A stretch of DNA of 64,000 nt from Struthio camelus (Eukaryota > Chordata > Aves > Struthioniformes > Struthionidae): contig NC_090967.1 in the NCBI RefSeq assembly GCF_040807025.1, forward strand, positions 5,751,001 to 5,815,000, written 5' to 3'. Below are positions 44,201-56,927 of the stretch, piece after piece. The position numbers and the translations under genes were made by a program. The notes under the pieces were generated by a model. The model was not told where the DNA came from. It did no database searches and saw nothing but the letters and a program-made list of their open reading frames with translations. Every line of letters begins with the position of its first letter. Position 1 is the stretch's first letter.

Positions 44201-47200
44201 TTCATCCCGCTGAAGCGTTTCTGGCTGAGCTGGAGGACGAGGAGAGAGGTCAGAGTGCGTTTTGACATTACTAAGGACAATTGCTGTCAGGGTGTCTAGA
44301 CAGACCTGATAAGGATATTAAAGGCTCACAAAGAAGTCCATTGTTGAGGGGTCAGGGAATCGGTCAAACATGTTCGTTTTTCTATATTTGTCAGGTATAC
44401 AAGGCTGTAGATAATAAGTTGTCTGGGGGCCAGAGTACATCTTTATTATTGAATGGAAGTGCATGTTCACGGCGTTTGGTTAAAAGAAAACTGTGGATTT
44501 GTAAAGCCGCGTTTAGTGTGCCTGCGTTCGGAGGACGTAGGTGTCATTGAAACGGTCTGGCTCGGAGTTAAGGCTTGAGGTTTCCGGCTTACTGTGGTGA
44601 GCGTGCAGTTGGTAAAACTTTTAACTACCAAATTCCTCTTTAGCAGCTGTTTCACGCTCTTTAGAGAAGTGATGATGAATTCCTACCCATTGACATTCTG
44701 GAGTTTTTCTACAAAGACTAACTTGTATTTGAATAGTCCAATTTGTAAACTACTTGTTTTATTAATGCACCACATAAACTAGCTAGCTTTTTGCAGGCAG
44801 GTTTGTGTAAAGAAGATGTGATGAAGCATCACTTAGCGTCCATCTCTAGTAATGAATGTCTGTGTGTGCCAGACACTAATCAATACAGCAAGCCTTTAAT
44901 ATCAGACTTGCCCTCAGAGCCAGAGCAAGTGATTTATCATTGTTGTTGCTCGTATCTGCTGGTCCGTGAAAGTCTTACTCTTGCCTTTTCTGCGTGTTTT
45001 AGTTATCTTAAATCTTGTTACAGATTACAGAGACCTGTCTCTCTGTGTCCATACAAGTTTGATTTTTTCTTTTTGATCTCAGAACTCCAGTAAATAAACG
45101 ACTCGTTGATAACTATAGAAAAAACATTACTGAGATAATGCCCACAGTTAGATTAGCAGAGAGAGGAAGTATGATTGTAATGGAAGAGTCCAGAAAACTT
45201 GACTCCTTTCTTCCCCTTCTCCTCTGCTGAACTTTAAACTATCTTTAGTTTAAAAGAATTTTAAACCTAGTTAAAAATAAGTTTAGAAACAGAGTAAGCT
45301 TCGTTGACAATAGCTAATCTGTACTTCTTAACCTGAAGTTGCAAGTATAATCTTTGTTCACAGGAAAATAAAGCCTAAGAGTTGCATAAAAGGGGAGCTC
45401 TTGGCTCTGATCTCAGAATCAGAACCTGGAATGGAGCTAATTTAGTCATTCAAGGATATTTTAAAATGTCCTTTGATAGTCTGATGGCTTTTAACATGAC
45501 TGGTTTTATTTCAGACCCAGGACAACAATTGCGGTGGTTTCTGGATGGGTGAGTTTCAGGCTGTTTTCTTGCTGTGCGTGCAGCTCCTTTGATGTTAATG
45601 CGAATAATCATTGTGAGCTTCTGGTACGAGTAAAATTGCATTTTTCAACTGACATGTACCTCAGAGGAAAAAAGCACAGGAAGAGCAGCTTTTGCTGTGT
45701 ATCAACCTGTGAAATCTAGAGCTGGTAGTTCTAGCTAAAATACAGGCTTAGGAACGGAGATGCAAGAGCAGAGGTACTTCCATCTTCAACGAGAAGGATA
45801 TACTTGCTGCTTCTTTCCAGAGAGGGCAAAGGTATAGGAGGATTCTAACTAAGGTTATTGGCTTTAGCGCCATTTACAGTCATCTGTCAGCCTTGAAAGC
45901 GGCTGTAAAGTTTTTCAAAGTGCCAGAATTGCTGTTCTAATTAGATAAAAACTTGAACCGAGTTAGATGCCATTGGAACTCGTTAAGCATGATAGCTGAA
46001 ATCACTTATGCCACTTGAAAGGTGCCTCCCAGTGTAGACTTGCACAAGGCTCCTAAACAAACAACATAGGTTTGGAGCTCAGCTGCTGGCTTAGTTTAAG
46101 CTTTTTTTTCAGAGGCTTCAGACCGTGTGGGTATATTCTTTCCTATGGCTTTTGAAAGTTTGGGTTTGATAGGTCTGGAAAGTTTCCCTTCTGGTGAAGT
46201 CCTATTCCGGGCTAGACTGTTCAAGTCTGAAGTACCAAATGAGCAAGCACCTAACTGAAACTTTGCGGGTGAGACTGGAGTATATCAAAATGAAGACCAA
46301 AGAAGAGCAAAGGAGAAAAGAAAAATGGTCAAATTAGTCTGTCTGGCAATGCACTCGAAGGCAGGTTTACAGCTGGTGTTGCATTCTGTAACTAAGCAGT
46401 GAGCAATCTACAGTTTTACCCTTTCCTGTAAAATATAATTATGCCGCTGTTCAAACTGGAAAACGTTCAAGTCCATATGCTGTATTTACAGAGACCTTTC
46501 AGTGCATGCTGAAATGAAACAGTATTCCTTCCTGTCAGATATTTTTGGGGAAAAAAAAATCTTTCCTTTTCCCTCCTCCTTTCCTTGTTCTAAGGAGGTC
46601 TTTGCACAGTATTTAACTGACGCCTTGTGTTTTACAAAGTTTATTGCCCAGATAGGTGGGATAGTTTCAGGGCATAACTTCAGTCAACGTTACAGAAGAA
46701 GAAATAGCTCACTGCATTAGTTGAATCACCCCAATGGTTAAAGTTAATGTTGCAAAATGAAGTACAATATGTTAGATGCTATAGGTAAAGCTAGCAAAGG
46801 AAACCCACTTTCTGCTTTGGAACTAGGCTGTTCTGTATCTCTGATTCTGCCAAAATAAAAGCAAAAACAACTATGTTGCCGAAGGTGTGCCAATGTGGCT
46901 TCTGTTTTTTGTATGAGGAATGTTTGTTAATATTTGTAGAGAATCACAGACGACCTGCCTCGTGGTGGCGTTAGCTGGAGGTGAGAGTTGCTGTCTGCTT
47001 ATGTGGAAACGCACGTGGAAACCTGCTCTGCAATCCAGCAATCCTGAGAGAGGACAAATTAGACTAGGAGTGTAATTCTCTGAATTCTACATTCTCTGTA
47101 TATGAACCAGTTCTTTCAGAAAGTTCGTATGATTATATATTTCTAAGAGCAGTATAGACAGCCCTTTCCTTTAGCGTGAGTGTTGCCGATAGCTGCTGTC

Positions 47201-49107
47201 CGTTAAATGTTGATTTCTGTGTTGCACGCGCATCAGAGCAAAGCCAAACTTGCTGTCGGTGAAGGCGGCAGGGGCAAAGAGACGCCGTTGTTGTTCCCGG
47301 GGATGTTTTCTCTCTCTCCTTTTGCTGCTCCTTCTGTCTTACCTCCCGAGAGACTCTCTCTGAGGCAGTGTAGGGTAGGAGACAGAAAACTGCTTTGATT
47401 CTGTAGTGACCAGCTGACCCAGAGTAGTAACATTTCTCTTTTTTCCCCGCTTTCCCCCCCGGTGTAACTTTGGAAAGGGTTTAGTCCAGCGGCTCCCACT
47501 TTCTGGCTGCTCAGGGAGTAGGAGTGTTGTTTATAAGGTTATTTAACCTGCAACGTAAGCTTGTAGCGGTCCCCCACCGCGGACTCGCTCTGCCGTTCAA
47601 CCTTTCAGAAGTATATCCTCTGCTGAGCTTGTGTCTGATCATCTTGATTTTTATTTCCTTGTGTTCTTAGGAACTGGAGAAGCTAGGACTGCGAGATGAT
47701 GTGGATCTGCATGTGTATGAAATCCCGGTTGAATATCAGGCAGTGCAAAGACTAATTCCTGCATTATGGAAGAAGCACAGTCCGCAAGTGAGTGAGTGAA
47801 GCGAGGAGCAGAAAAGGCAGAACAAATGGGTGAAAGCTGGCATTCTTACAGTAATGAGCATAGTGCGAAGTCTCTTTTTCAAATGTGTGTTTAGGATTGT
47901 AGTCCCTCAGTAGATTTTTTTTCTTCTTTTGAAGAAGAATTTGTAGAATTGTATAGCTCAAAATAGAGTGCTCCCATTAATGGGAGCAACTGATGCGAAG
48001 AAGCCGCTGTAAAGGGCTGTCTAGGGAGCTCACAGTGCATTAGTCTGTGCCACGGTGGCAGTTCCACCGGTGGGCTTCGGCGTGATTGTGCCAACGTTCA
48101 TCTTGCCGTGAGTAAATTAAGACTCTAGACCGGGGAGGGCGTGAAGTCAGCCGAATTGTTCTGTACCGGACCCACGAGTTCATTGATAAAAACGGCTTGT
48201 TACAGTGGTGTTCATGTAAGAATTCATGCAACAACTGCGTCAGTGTTTTGCTGGGAATAGCGGGCTGTTGATTCTCCACCATTTTTATTTTGGTTGATCT
48301 AACTTGTTTCTTTTCTCTTGTAGTTGGTGGTTCATGTAGGTGTTTCGGGTATGGCTACAACTGTAACTCTGGAGAAGTGTGGCCATAATGTAGGTTATAA
48401 AGGCTTAGACAACTGCCGCTTCTGCCCAGGCTCTCAGTGTTGCATAGAAGGTGGCCCAGAATGCATCGATTCCATTATTGACATGGACACAGTTTGCAAG
48501 AGAGTCTCAGCACTGGAGCTGGATGTCACTGTCACTATATCTAAGGATGCGGGCAGGTATGGGATGATAGTGATCAATGGGGAAAGTAGGCTCATGCTGC
48601 AGCGCACCTTCCTTTCGTGCCCAGCTCACTGAGGCCTATGCATTTCATAGGCTTTTCGCTCCCAGCGGGGCCAGCTATTCCACCCGTTCTTCTGCGGTCG
48701 TGTAGTCATAAGGGAAAGGAGAGATTCTTATGTTTTGCAGTCCTAGATGAGATTAAAGCAATTTCATAAACTCACAATACCTGGCTTGTATTCCACATTT
48801 TATTGCAGGATGTTGATGCAATGCTGAATGATAAGAATACAGTTCATCCTGTCAAGCAGTTTGCACACTGTGTTTGTCACTTGTGGCTAAGTAAGTTTTA
48901 TTTTTATATTTCAGATACCTTTGTGACTTCACTTACTATACTTCCTTGTACCAGAGCCGTGGGAGGTCTGCTTTTGTTCACGTGCCTCCACTGGGAAAAC
49001 CATATACTGCAGAACAGCTGGGTCGGGCACTACAGGCTATAATAGAAGAAATGCTTGATGTTTTGGAGCATCCTGAAGACAAAATCAATTGTCAGCATGA
49101 ACACTGA
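38215..49107 (+). CDS. PGPEP1: PGPEP1, pyroglutamyl-peptidase I (C15 cysteine peptidase)
   Basis: This cytosolic enzyme removes N-terminal pyroglutamate from peptides. The five exons are 38215-38248, 41547-41599, 47671-47787, 48324-48556 and 48915-49107 (stop 49105-49107). The sum is 630 bases, 209 aa, the same length as human. The start MEKLRRAVVVTG has a strong context (GACATGG). FGPFGEHAVNASW is the family's N-terminal signature. The catalytic residues are Glu85 (TVTLEKCGH), Cys149 (GRYLCDFTYY) and His168 (FVHVPPLGKPY). VHVGVSGMATTVTLE and GLDNCRFCPGSQCC are further family blocks. The protein ends INCQHEH. All four introns are GT-AG with phases 1, 0, 0, 2. Intron 1 is 3.3 kb and intron 2 is 6.1 kb. 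Confidence 0.97.
38283..38880. repeat. G-rich minisatellite, about 39-40 bp unit, in PGPEP1 intron 1
   Basis: GAGCTGTCC recurs about every 35-41 bp (13-14 times), joined by GTGAATGAGGGGG segments, and the array begins about 35 nt after the exon 1 donor. The transcribed sense strand is strongly G-rich. Confidence 0.92.
38881..41546. other. PGPEP1 intron 1, remainder
   Basis: AT-rich intron sequence. No exon or named repeat is recognised. Confidence 0.5.
41600..47670. other. PGPEP1 intron 2
   Basis: About 6.1 kb, AT-rich, with scattered small CpG patches (for example 42150-42400). I see no additional exon with a compatible phase and no identifiable transposon. Confidence 0.5.
47788..48323. 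other. PGPEP1 intron 3
   Basis: A 536-bp intron between the GTGAGT donor and the CTCTTGTAG acceptor. Nothing else is seen. Confidence 0.6.
48557..48914. other. PGPEP1 intron 4
   Basis: A 358-bp intron between GTATGG and ATATTTCAG. A decoy TTGCAG acceptor near 48808 is not used, because it would break the frame. Confidence 0.6.
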
Positions 49108-52100
49108 AACTGGGCAGAAGCTATCCTAGTATTGCACTTCCAAAATGTTCCCTGCTACTGAAGTACTGGGGAAGACAGTCTGTCTGAAACGTACAGAACA
49201 AGAATTGGAGACTTCAAAAATGAGAATTCCACGTCTAGAAATTGACGGTTTTTGTCAAATGTGTGCATTTCAGCCTAGGCAACAAAGGATTCAAGATCTC
49301 TTCTTTTGAACACCTGCAACTACTCATTTCTGAAGTGACTGATGTGTGTATGCTGTGCTTTATCCAGAGCTTATCTGTCAGTCAAGTGACAGCTACTGAC
49401 CGGTCTCGTACAGCACAGATGGAAAGTTTCTCGTCAGGGCTTGGCAATCAGGTGCAGGGAATTGATAAAACCATCTTCTAATGACTAGTTCTTAAGCTGA
49501 AAAGTTTGCTTTCATTTTGTTTTGATTGTCCTCTTTGGCCCAAATTATAGGTCATAATGTTAAAGTATAACTGAAAATAGTTGGAGCGGTGTGGGTTTAT
49601 CTGTTGTAAAACAGTACTTGTTGGAGACAAGGAGTCTTCTAAATTGTTCTGCTAAAACTGAAAGATATTTTTAGGCACTGATTTCTCTCCCACACCCCAA
49701 TTTCCAAATATTACTAGGGCTCTCTGTAATATGCTGGTTAACTAGTAGCTGCAAATAGGAGGGATGTGTTTTGGGTTCCTTTTGTTGTGAAGGAGGAGAT
49801 AGCTTTTTGTACACAGTATGAACCTAACTTGCGCCAAATATTTCCAAATGTCTTTTTTATTATGCTCTTGATGCCACCTTTCTCACTCAAATCAACCATA
49901 TACCTCCTGTACAAAACACACTGTTTCGTATGTGTATAAAGCAAATCATTAGCGGTTAAATAGCTTTGCTAAAGGCCACTTTCTCTGCAGGAGATCTTTA
50001 TCCTAGACTCATGGTGCTAGCTGTTATTTTTAAGGTGAAGGTTGAGTAATTTATAACTTCCTTAGTTATAAATTTTCATTCTCGTTAGAGGTTAGATGAA
50101 GAGTAATGTTTAACTGAAATTCTAAGTTGCCACCTTGATTTATTATAGGCATAAATATGCTAACATGTGGATTCAAAGACATTCTGCCAAATCAAATATT
50201 CTAAAATCTTAAACCTATTCCCACTGTCTGTAAACCAGAGACAGTTTTTTTTGAAAACTAGGAGTTTTGCCTAGAATGAGTATTCCAGGCTGTTTATTAG
50301 TGCCCCCCTCCCAATGGGAGGGTGTGAAGTGCTGCTCCTTGTGTGGACTTTCCAAGTAATTCATTTGGGAAAACACGTATACAGGTTCTGAGCAGGACTT
50401 TGAAAGTCATTTATGCTAGGAGTTTGGTTCCAGATTACAGGACTCCAGTGAAAGACAGAGGATGCCACAGTGGGAACAGAAGTAAAATTGGTAATTGAAG
50501 ACCAGGATGTCTCATTAAGGAGTCATTTAAGTGAGAAGGGCTGTGATTTGATTCTAATACTTTTACAAATATATATATATATAAAAGACTCAACATTTTG
50601 AAACTTCTTAGAATATCATTATTTTAATTTTTTTAATTATGAATGATTCTGCTATAGTATCTCTCAGTGAGAGCTGCTATTAACCTGCTGTTTTCCAGTA
50701 GAAGTTTAGTGAAGAAACAAATACCACTTCTCCTTGTAACTCTTGAGAGAGGATGCAGACTTCTGCAGTTGTAATAACTTTGCTAAGGGAAACCGTGTCT
50801 GTGAAGATGTTTGGATATACTTCTGGCTTACCAAGGAAAATGCTACTGTACTTTCTATCAAAGGAATTTGCCTTCAAAGTTAATGTTCTCTTTTGCATTC
50901 AAATACAAAGTAGCACTTGTCAGATTGCCAGCAGGCAGGCAGACCTTCTGATTAGTAATTTATTATATTTAATGTTTTGTTTAAATATTGGTGATTTGAC
51001 ACATTTTTGCAAATAGTTAAGGTACTTATCTTCTTGTAGGTTTATTCCTTTATCTAGTAAGAGGTTTTTGTCATCAGTGTATCTTAGCTGCTAAACTTTT
51101 AAAAAAGAAATGGTTCGCGTGTTCTGCTAAGTTCCGCAATTGATTTCAGTAATTTTCAGTAACGCTATTTAATTTACATGTGGTATTTCTGGTTGGGAGT
51201 AAAACGGGAGTGGAAGAGCGCTGTAAGGATGGCTGTACGAAGGGCTGGTTGGACTAGCAGGGTAAAGCCCGCGGACGCTGCGCTCAGAAAGTCACAGGCA
51301 AGGTTCACCTCGCGGCTGGACCGTTTGGGTCGTGCGCCTGGTCGGTCAGTCTTGTGCTCCGTTATTGATAAACGTCTCCAGTTTGAAATGAGATGTGCCG
51401 TATTTATCAGTGTTTATCTGTTGAATGTTTTATGCTTCCTTTGAGTGATATAAGCGGTCAGCCTTGGACATCTCCGCTAGCGCGGATGCCGCACCAGACT
51501 CGGTGGAGTTCACTATACGGGCTGTGCCTGAGGAAGAAAACCTCCAAATTCATCAGCGGGGAAGGCAGAAGGCGGCAGCTGCACGGGGAGAACCGCTTTC
51601 CAAGTTAGTTTATTCAGCCTGTGGAATTTTTCCTGTTCAACACCTGTAGGTATTCTTTCCAGAAGCGGTCCACCTTTGGTCCTCTCTGCCGTTCAAAGGA
51701 AAAATCCGAGTTGATTTCAGTGACTTCTGTTTGTCTAAGGACTGCGGTAGTTGACCTTCTGCGTGTCAGTGTTAAAATTCTCATTTTTCAGAAATACTTT
51801 GCTTTGAGCATCATTTTAAACTGCATCTCCTCATAATCGGTTTTTGTGACGCTTCCATGTGATCGGTTTGTTAGACAACGTTATTTATTTTATAATCTTT
51901 TTGTTCTTGAGAATTAGTCGTCAGAGATTGTATTTGTAAAGGGTGTCTTGGTGGTAGAGAAATTTTGTATAGCGGAACTTTTAAAAATGGCATTATACTA
52001 ATTTTATTTAATCTGAACCTAAATTAAATACTTTTGTTTTTTAAAAGTTTTTTTTGGTTAGATTCATTAATTCATAGTGTCTTTCCTATAGCTGCATATT

Positions 52101-55100
52101 TTCTTTGGAAATATGGCATAAAAATGATGCAGAGCTTCAAAGAGCTGATGTTTTGTGTAATGCTTGCTATCTGCTTTCTCTTCCAGATCATCAATAAATA
52201 GAATTGCTAATTTGCACTGACTGGGAGACCTGTTGCCAACCACACAAATTTCCGTGCTAGTAAGTGTAGGAAGTCAGGTTTAGTGTTTATTGCTGTGCCT
52301 GCAATTTATAAAATGCAAACACTGAAAAAGTTTTCGAATCCTGTGACTGCAAACTTGTGTCTGATAGCACACTTCACTGAGAAATGGGCGTGAGAATATT
52401 TCGCGTAGAGGAGAGTATTAGGGAGGTTCCGCTGTATTGGGCCTGATGTCATTTTAGGTACTTGCCAACGGCTGGAAGCAGGGATTGGCTAAAGAGTGGG
52501 TGAAGTTTGTTGAGGACAATTTAATATTTTCAGTTATTAAATGCTGCGGAGGATTTTGAGGAACTCCAGATACTCATAAACTGCTTCGTAAACTGGTGAC
52601 TGTGATGTCAGGAGATAATTCCTTTGAGTTGAGACATGGTAATCTGCTTTATGAAACACAGCAAAAAGACAGAAAAAATCCTGTGAGCTTGAAAGCTTCT
52701 TTTCCTTAAGACTAATGGGTCTGTGACTGAAGGTAAAGACCCGTTGTACAGAAGCTATCTGTTTTTTGGCAGCTTTTGGAAAGGATGTCAAAATCTGTAA
52801 GATCGTGTGGAACAGTTCATGCTTATTTGGAGGACTTCCCGATCTGATTGCTTCCTCTGAAACGTGGTAGTAGTGGGAAAGGACGAAAAGGTCATGAGGA
52901 TGGTTAGAGGTATTGAGTGTGGTTGTGACATGAGACTGCAGCCAAGAACTGTTTAGCTTAAAAGTTTTTTCAAGGAGGGAACTGACTGAGGATGTTCAAA
53001 AGTTTAGGACTTGAAAACTGACCAGTGGTTCTGCTTTCACCCTGCTGACGAGGGAAATTCAGAGGCAAGGTGTCTAGAGAAAACGTAAAAGAAGTGCTGC
53101 TTGCTGTACCTCGGTCGTGGGATCCGTTGGTGACTCCCTGCAGAAATGGAGAAGGCATCTGTCTGCGTGCAGCATCACATCTTAGAGCGTTGCACATTGT
53201 CACTGTTGCATTGGGTAGGGTTGCTGGCCGCAGCAGCAGAGCTGACTTGCTGAGCCAGGGCTCTGATCTGATGTGTCACCTTTATCTCCTTAGGGTTTGT
53301 ACTGCAAGTACTGTGGTGAGCCAGGTAGGAACCCGTGCTGTTGGTTTGCATGTACTTACCTAGACAGTCTCACTTAGATGTAGCATTCAAACTGCAGCGT
53401 GTCTCTCTTGCTGTTCTGCCAGTTGTGCGGGCGGTATTTAACCTCTCAGTGCCTCCGTCAGCTGGCGAAAGGTGTTATTCCAGGCTGCTGTCACTCAGTG
53501 GCGTACCTGGAACAACAACCCAAGAGCTTCCAGGCCTGCAGACTTGCAAATGGACAGCACAGACTCCCAGTGTGGTTATTTTTGTTAATGAAAGGTTTTT
53601 AAAAACTTACGAGTCTACTAAAGTTTATTTTAATCCTCGAATAATCTTTGTTTGATTGAGAGTGTGATTCATTGACCTTGCATGCCGGCTTTCTTATGAA
53701 ATGTATAAAAGGAATTGCGGTAGGAAGAGCTTCCTAAAACCAAATATGGGAAAAATATGTAAATGAGTTGAACTGGTAATTCCCCACTACCGCAAGAGCT
53801 AGCACTAGACTAAAGCAGCTGTTACGATTTGACCATGTTATATCATGGTTTAACTAGTTGTGACTTGTGCATCTTTTTAACTTATAGTGTGTTTCTAACT
53901 CTCTAACCATGCAATTTATGCTCAGACACTAAGCTACTTCAAGAGTGGGTGGTAGTGTTTGAAAACTAACTGGAAACCGATGTTTAGACATAGAAAGTAC
54001 AACTGTATATTTTTTTAATTATGATTTTCGGAATTCATTCTGCTGTGCAAATATTTAAATTGTTAGCAATTGATTTGTGCGCTTAGAACATGCTTTCACA
54101 AAGTAACTTCACTCCTATTGTCTCCTTTCCTTGCTTTAATATGCTATCCAGTAATATTTTAATGAAATTTCAGAGTTGCAAAGACTTGTTTTCAAACTTT
54201 ATTTGTTGGCATGGATAAGATATCACTAGGTGATATCATAAGTACACATCTCAAACTAATGTGGATGGATTTCTTATTTTTGCAGCGGAAACCCTAATGT
54301 TCTGTGGTATAAAATGCACTTTTTCTTAAAACCTTGTATTCATGTCTCATTAGTGTCTTATCTGACTAAAGTGACAGTTTTGCCAAACCTGCAAAGTAGA
54401 AACAAAGCTGAGGATACTGTTAATTCTTCACCTTATTCATTGAAACCTGAGATCTGCTTCTGCTCAGTCTATTTTGAGACAAAATAGAGAGAACAAAATG
54501 CCTCCCAATAAATAGGAATTAGATAGAGGAAATGAAACTATACACTGCCCTTAAATAAGTCTGTGCTATTTAAATGCACGTTCAGGTTTTATATTGCACC
54601 AGCTTCTTGTATTGCAAATGTTTACTTTGATAAAACAGGGAGTGCCTTGTCCTGTACTGGGCTCACTTTTGGAAAGCAGAATGGCGGTGGTGGGGACAGA
54701 TGAGCCATTTGCACATGAGGTGGGTGGAAAGACTGGGCTTTTGTCACCGGGAGAAACTACTGAACTTGCTCAGTGTCCCCTTTATCCAAATATGCGCTTT
54801 AGAAGCTGCACTGAATTGAGTTCCTGAGGTTTTCTGAAGCACATTCAGACCTGAGAAAGGAAAAGCGGAATATTTGCTACTTACTTGTCGTTGTTGGTTA
54901 GACTGGCCAAAATCTTTATGGTTATTCTGTCTCTTTTTTAAGGTTTTGTGTTTTGTTCGGGTTCGGTTATGCATGTTACAGCATCGCTCAGCCTTTTGGG
55001 TCCTCCTTTTTGTTAATTGTGGTGAAATGAACAATTGTCTGTTTGGGTATCTCAGGTGTTGCCAATCTCATGCTTATCGGGGCTCTTGGAGCTACGGTTA

Positions 55101-55280
55101 TAAAATCTGTTGGGGCTTCTGTTTTTCTCAGTGTGTTCTTGCAGTGCCTTGTAAAACCAAACAATCTAGTGTGTCACAAAAGGGCTGTGTAATAAAGAAC
55201 CGTTAACATACTTTCAGCTTGCTATTGCTAGACTGGACTTTGTAACTGAAAATTTAAACTGATATTTCAAAGTAAATAAA
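49108..55280 (+). other. PGPEP1: Probable PGPEP1 3' UTR and downstream, with several poly(A) signals
   Basis: Canonical AATAAA occurs at 52193-52198, 54507-54512, 55191-55196 and 55275-55280. The 55191 site is followed by T/G-rich sequence. No other gene intervenes, so a long 3' UTR with alternative ends is plausible. An (AT)n tract lies at 50569-50582. Confidence 0.4.
50569..50582. repeat. (AT)n microsatellite
   Basis: Seven AT dinucleotides in the AT-rich sequence downstream of the PGPEP1 stop. Confidence 0.8.
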
Positions 55281-56814
55281 AGAGTTTAACTCTGACTCGT
55301 GGTGTTCTTGAACAATCTTCTGGAGGGCTGGCTTTTAAAGATGTAATTTTCTAACGCTCAGTTTTTAAATTACATATCAACAGTCATAGACTGAATAGAC
55401 AACAGTCTGTTTGTCCTGTTCTTATACCAGTCCCTAAATGTCTCCTGGTGTTGGAGGCAGGGTCCGGGGCTGCACGGATCTCGTGTCTGCAAGGAGCAGG
55501 CTGCGCAGCGTACTCGGTGGTGCCCTGCAGCCCCTCGGCTCGGCAGCGGCTGGACTGTAAACGTCAAGATAACGTTCAGCACATCAGTAAAGAACGCGGC
55601 CGCGTGTAATGTTAGACTTCCTGTCGAGCTCGTCGAGCTTTGCGGCCATCCGTTCGGAAGACAGAAAGGTCAATCGCAAGCTCCGTTAGGGTTCAAAGAG
55701 CTTCCCAAAACTTACTCGCAGAGGCTAGCGTGCTGCGGAGCGGGAAAGACGGTTGCTTTCCTGTGGAAGGTGTTAAAGTCTGATAAAACTCTGTGGCGTG
55801 CCGATACGCCGGACCTGTGGGGAGCTGACCCTGGCAGCTCATCCCGTCGACGACTTTGGTTTTTCTTTCCAGCCCGAGTTGCATTGCTGTGTGATGCAAA
55901 GTCCGCGTTGCCCAGTGAACCCTAAATCTCTGTCTTTTGCAGAGGTGTCTGTTGTGTTAAGAAAAATGTGTGCGCTCTGCATTGGCCTCGCTGTCCGCGC
56001 GCTGGCCGGCTGGCAGCAGCAGGTCTGCCCGCGGAGCTGGGCTTGCACGGGGGCCGGGCACGGAGGCGCGCGGGGCGCCGCTCGCAGCGGGGAGCGGAGC
56101 GATTGTAAAGACGGCTTGATCTTCGGGCCGAAAATCCATTGCCAGCTTCCAAAAAGGTTTGAGAAACGACGGTAACAAATTTCCTGGCCAGGTTTCTTGT
56201 GTCACGCTCCTTCTCTGGAGGAAACCCCACCTCGCCGCTCACGGGTGTTTGGAAACTTGCATCAGGCTGCAACGGCCGCCGCGCGCTGTTTTCCTTGAGA
56301 GCGAGTCCTTGACCCGGGAGTTCTCGCCGTCTGCCCTGAAAACGCCCTCGTGAGCCCAGGCAAGCCGCGGCTTGCCTCTTCTCGCTGGGTCGCCTCGGCT
56401 GTAGGCGAGCCATCGCTCTCGCTCCTCCTCCCGGGGCGCGCTGTCAACCCGCTTGGGCTGAAGACGGGGCGAAGCGCCGTGGCCCGTTGTCCTCTCGCTG
56501 CAGGCTGCCTCGGGTCTGCTGCTGCCACGGGTGCTGAGCGGCAGCGCGCGGGGAGAGCCGGCGCGGTGCCGGTACCACCAGATGGTGCTGCCCTACAGCC
56601 GATGTCGGCCCCGGGCCGGACCGCGCACGGCTTTCACCTGAGGCTGCGCCAAGGTTTCGTTGGCTGTGTGTAGAGTAGTTAGGCTGGAACAGACTCGCAT
56701 GGGTAAAACAACTAGACCTTCTTCCAGAGCTTCAGCTTGATGCTATTGTGCCTTGCATGAGTTACCGCCGTCCTGTCTTTCGCCACCTCTGACGCTGCCA
56801 AGGTCAGGGGAAAA
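55281..56814. other. Downstream of PGPEP1: unassigned, CpG patch at about 55980-56660
   Basis: The sequence becomes CpG-rich between about 55.98 and 56.66 kb. Open frames on both strands look compositional and show no domain I recognise. It could be a promoter CpG island of an unannotated transcript. Confidence 0.3.
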
Positions 56815-56927
56815 CGTCTGGATGTGATCCTGGGCAATATGCTCTAGGTGACCCTGCTTGAGCAGGGAGGTTGGACTAGATGATCTCCAGAGGTCCCTTC
56901 CAACCTCAACGATTCTGTGATTCCGTG
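56815..56927 (+). mobile_element. CR1-type LINE fragment (3' end)
   Basis: The sequence includes GTGACCCTGCTTGAGCAGGG, AGGTTGGACTAGATGATCTC and CAGAGGTCCCTTCCAACCTC, ending in imperfect GATTCTGTGATTCCGTG octamer repeats. This is the characteristic 3' terminus of avian CR1 retrotransposons. It is a 5'-truncated, non-coding copy in plus orientation. Confidence 0.92.

Noticed and set aside
46930-46955. AGAATCACAGA resembling an inverted CR1 end
   Set aside because: Only about ten bases match and no flanking CR1 sequence is present.
48803-49042. Possible extra PGPEP1 exon after TTGCAG near 48808
   Set aside because: It would disrupt the frame; the acceptor at 48912-48914 restores GRYLCDFTYY with catalytic Cys149.
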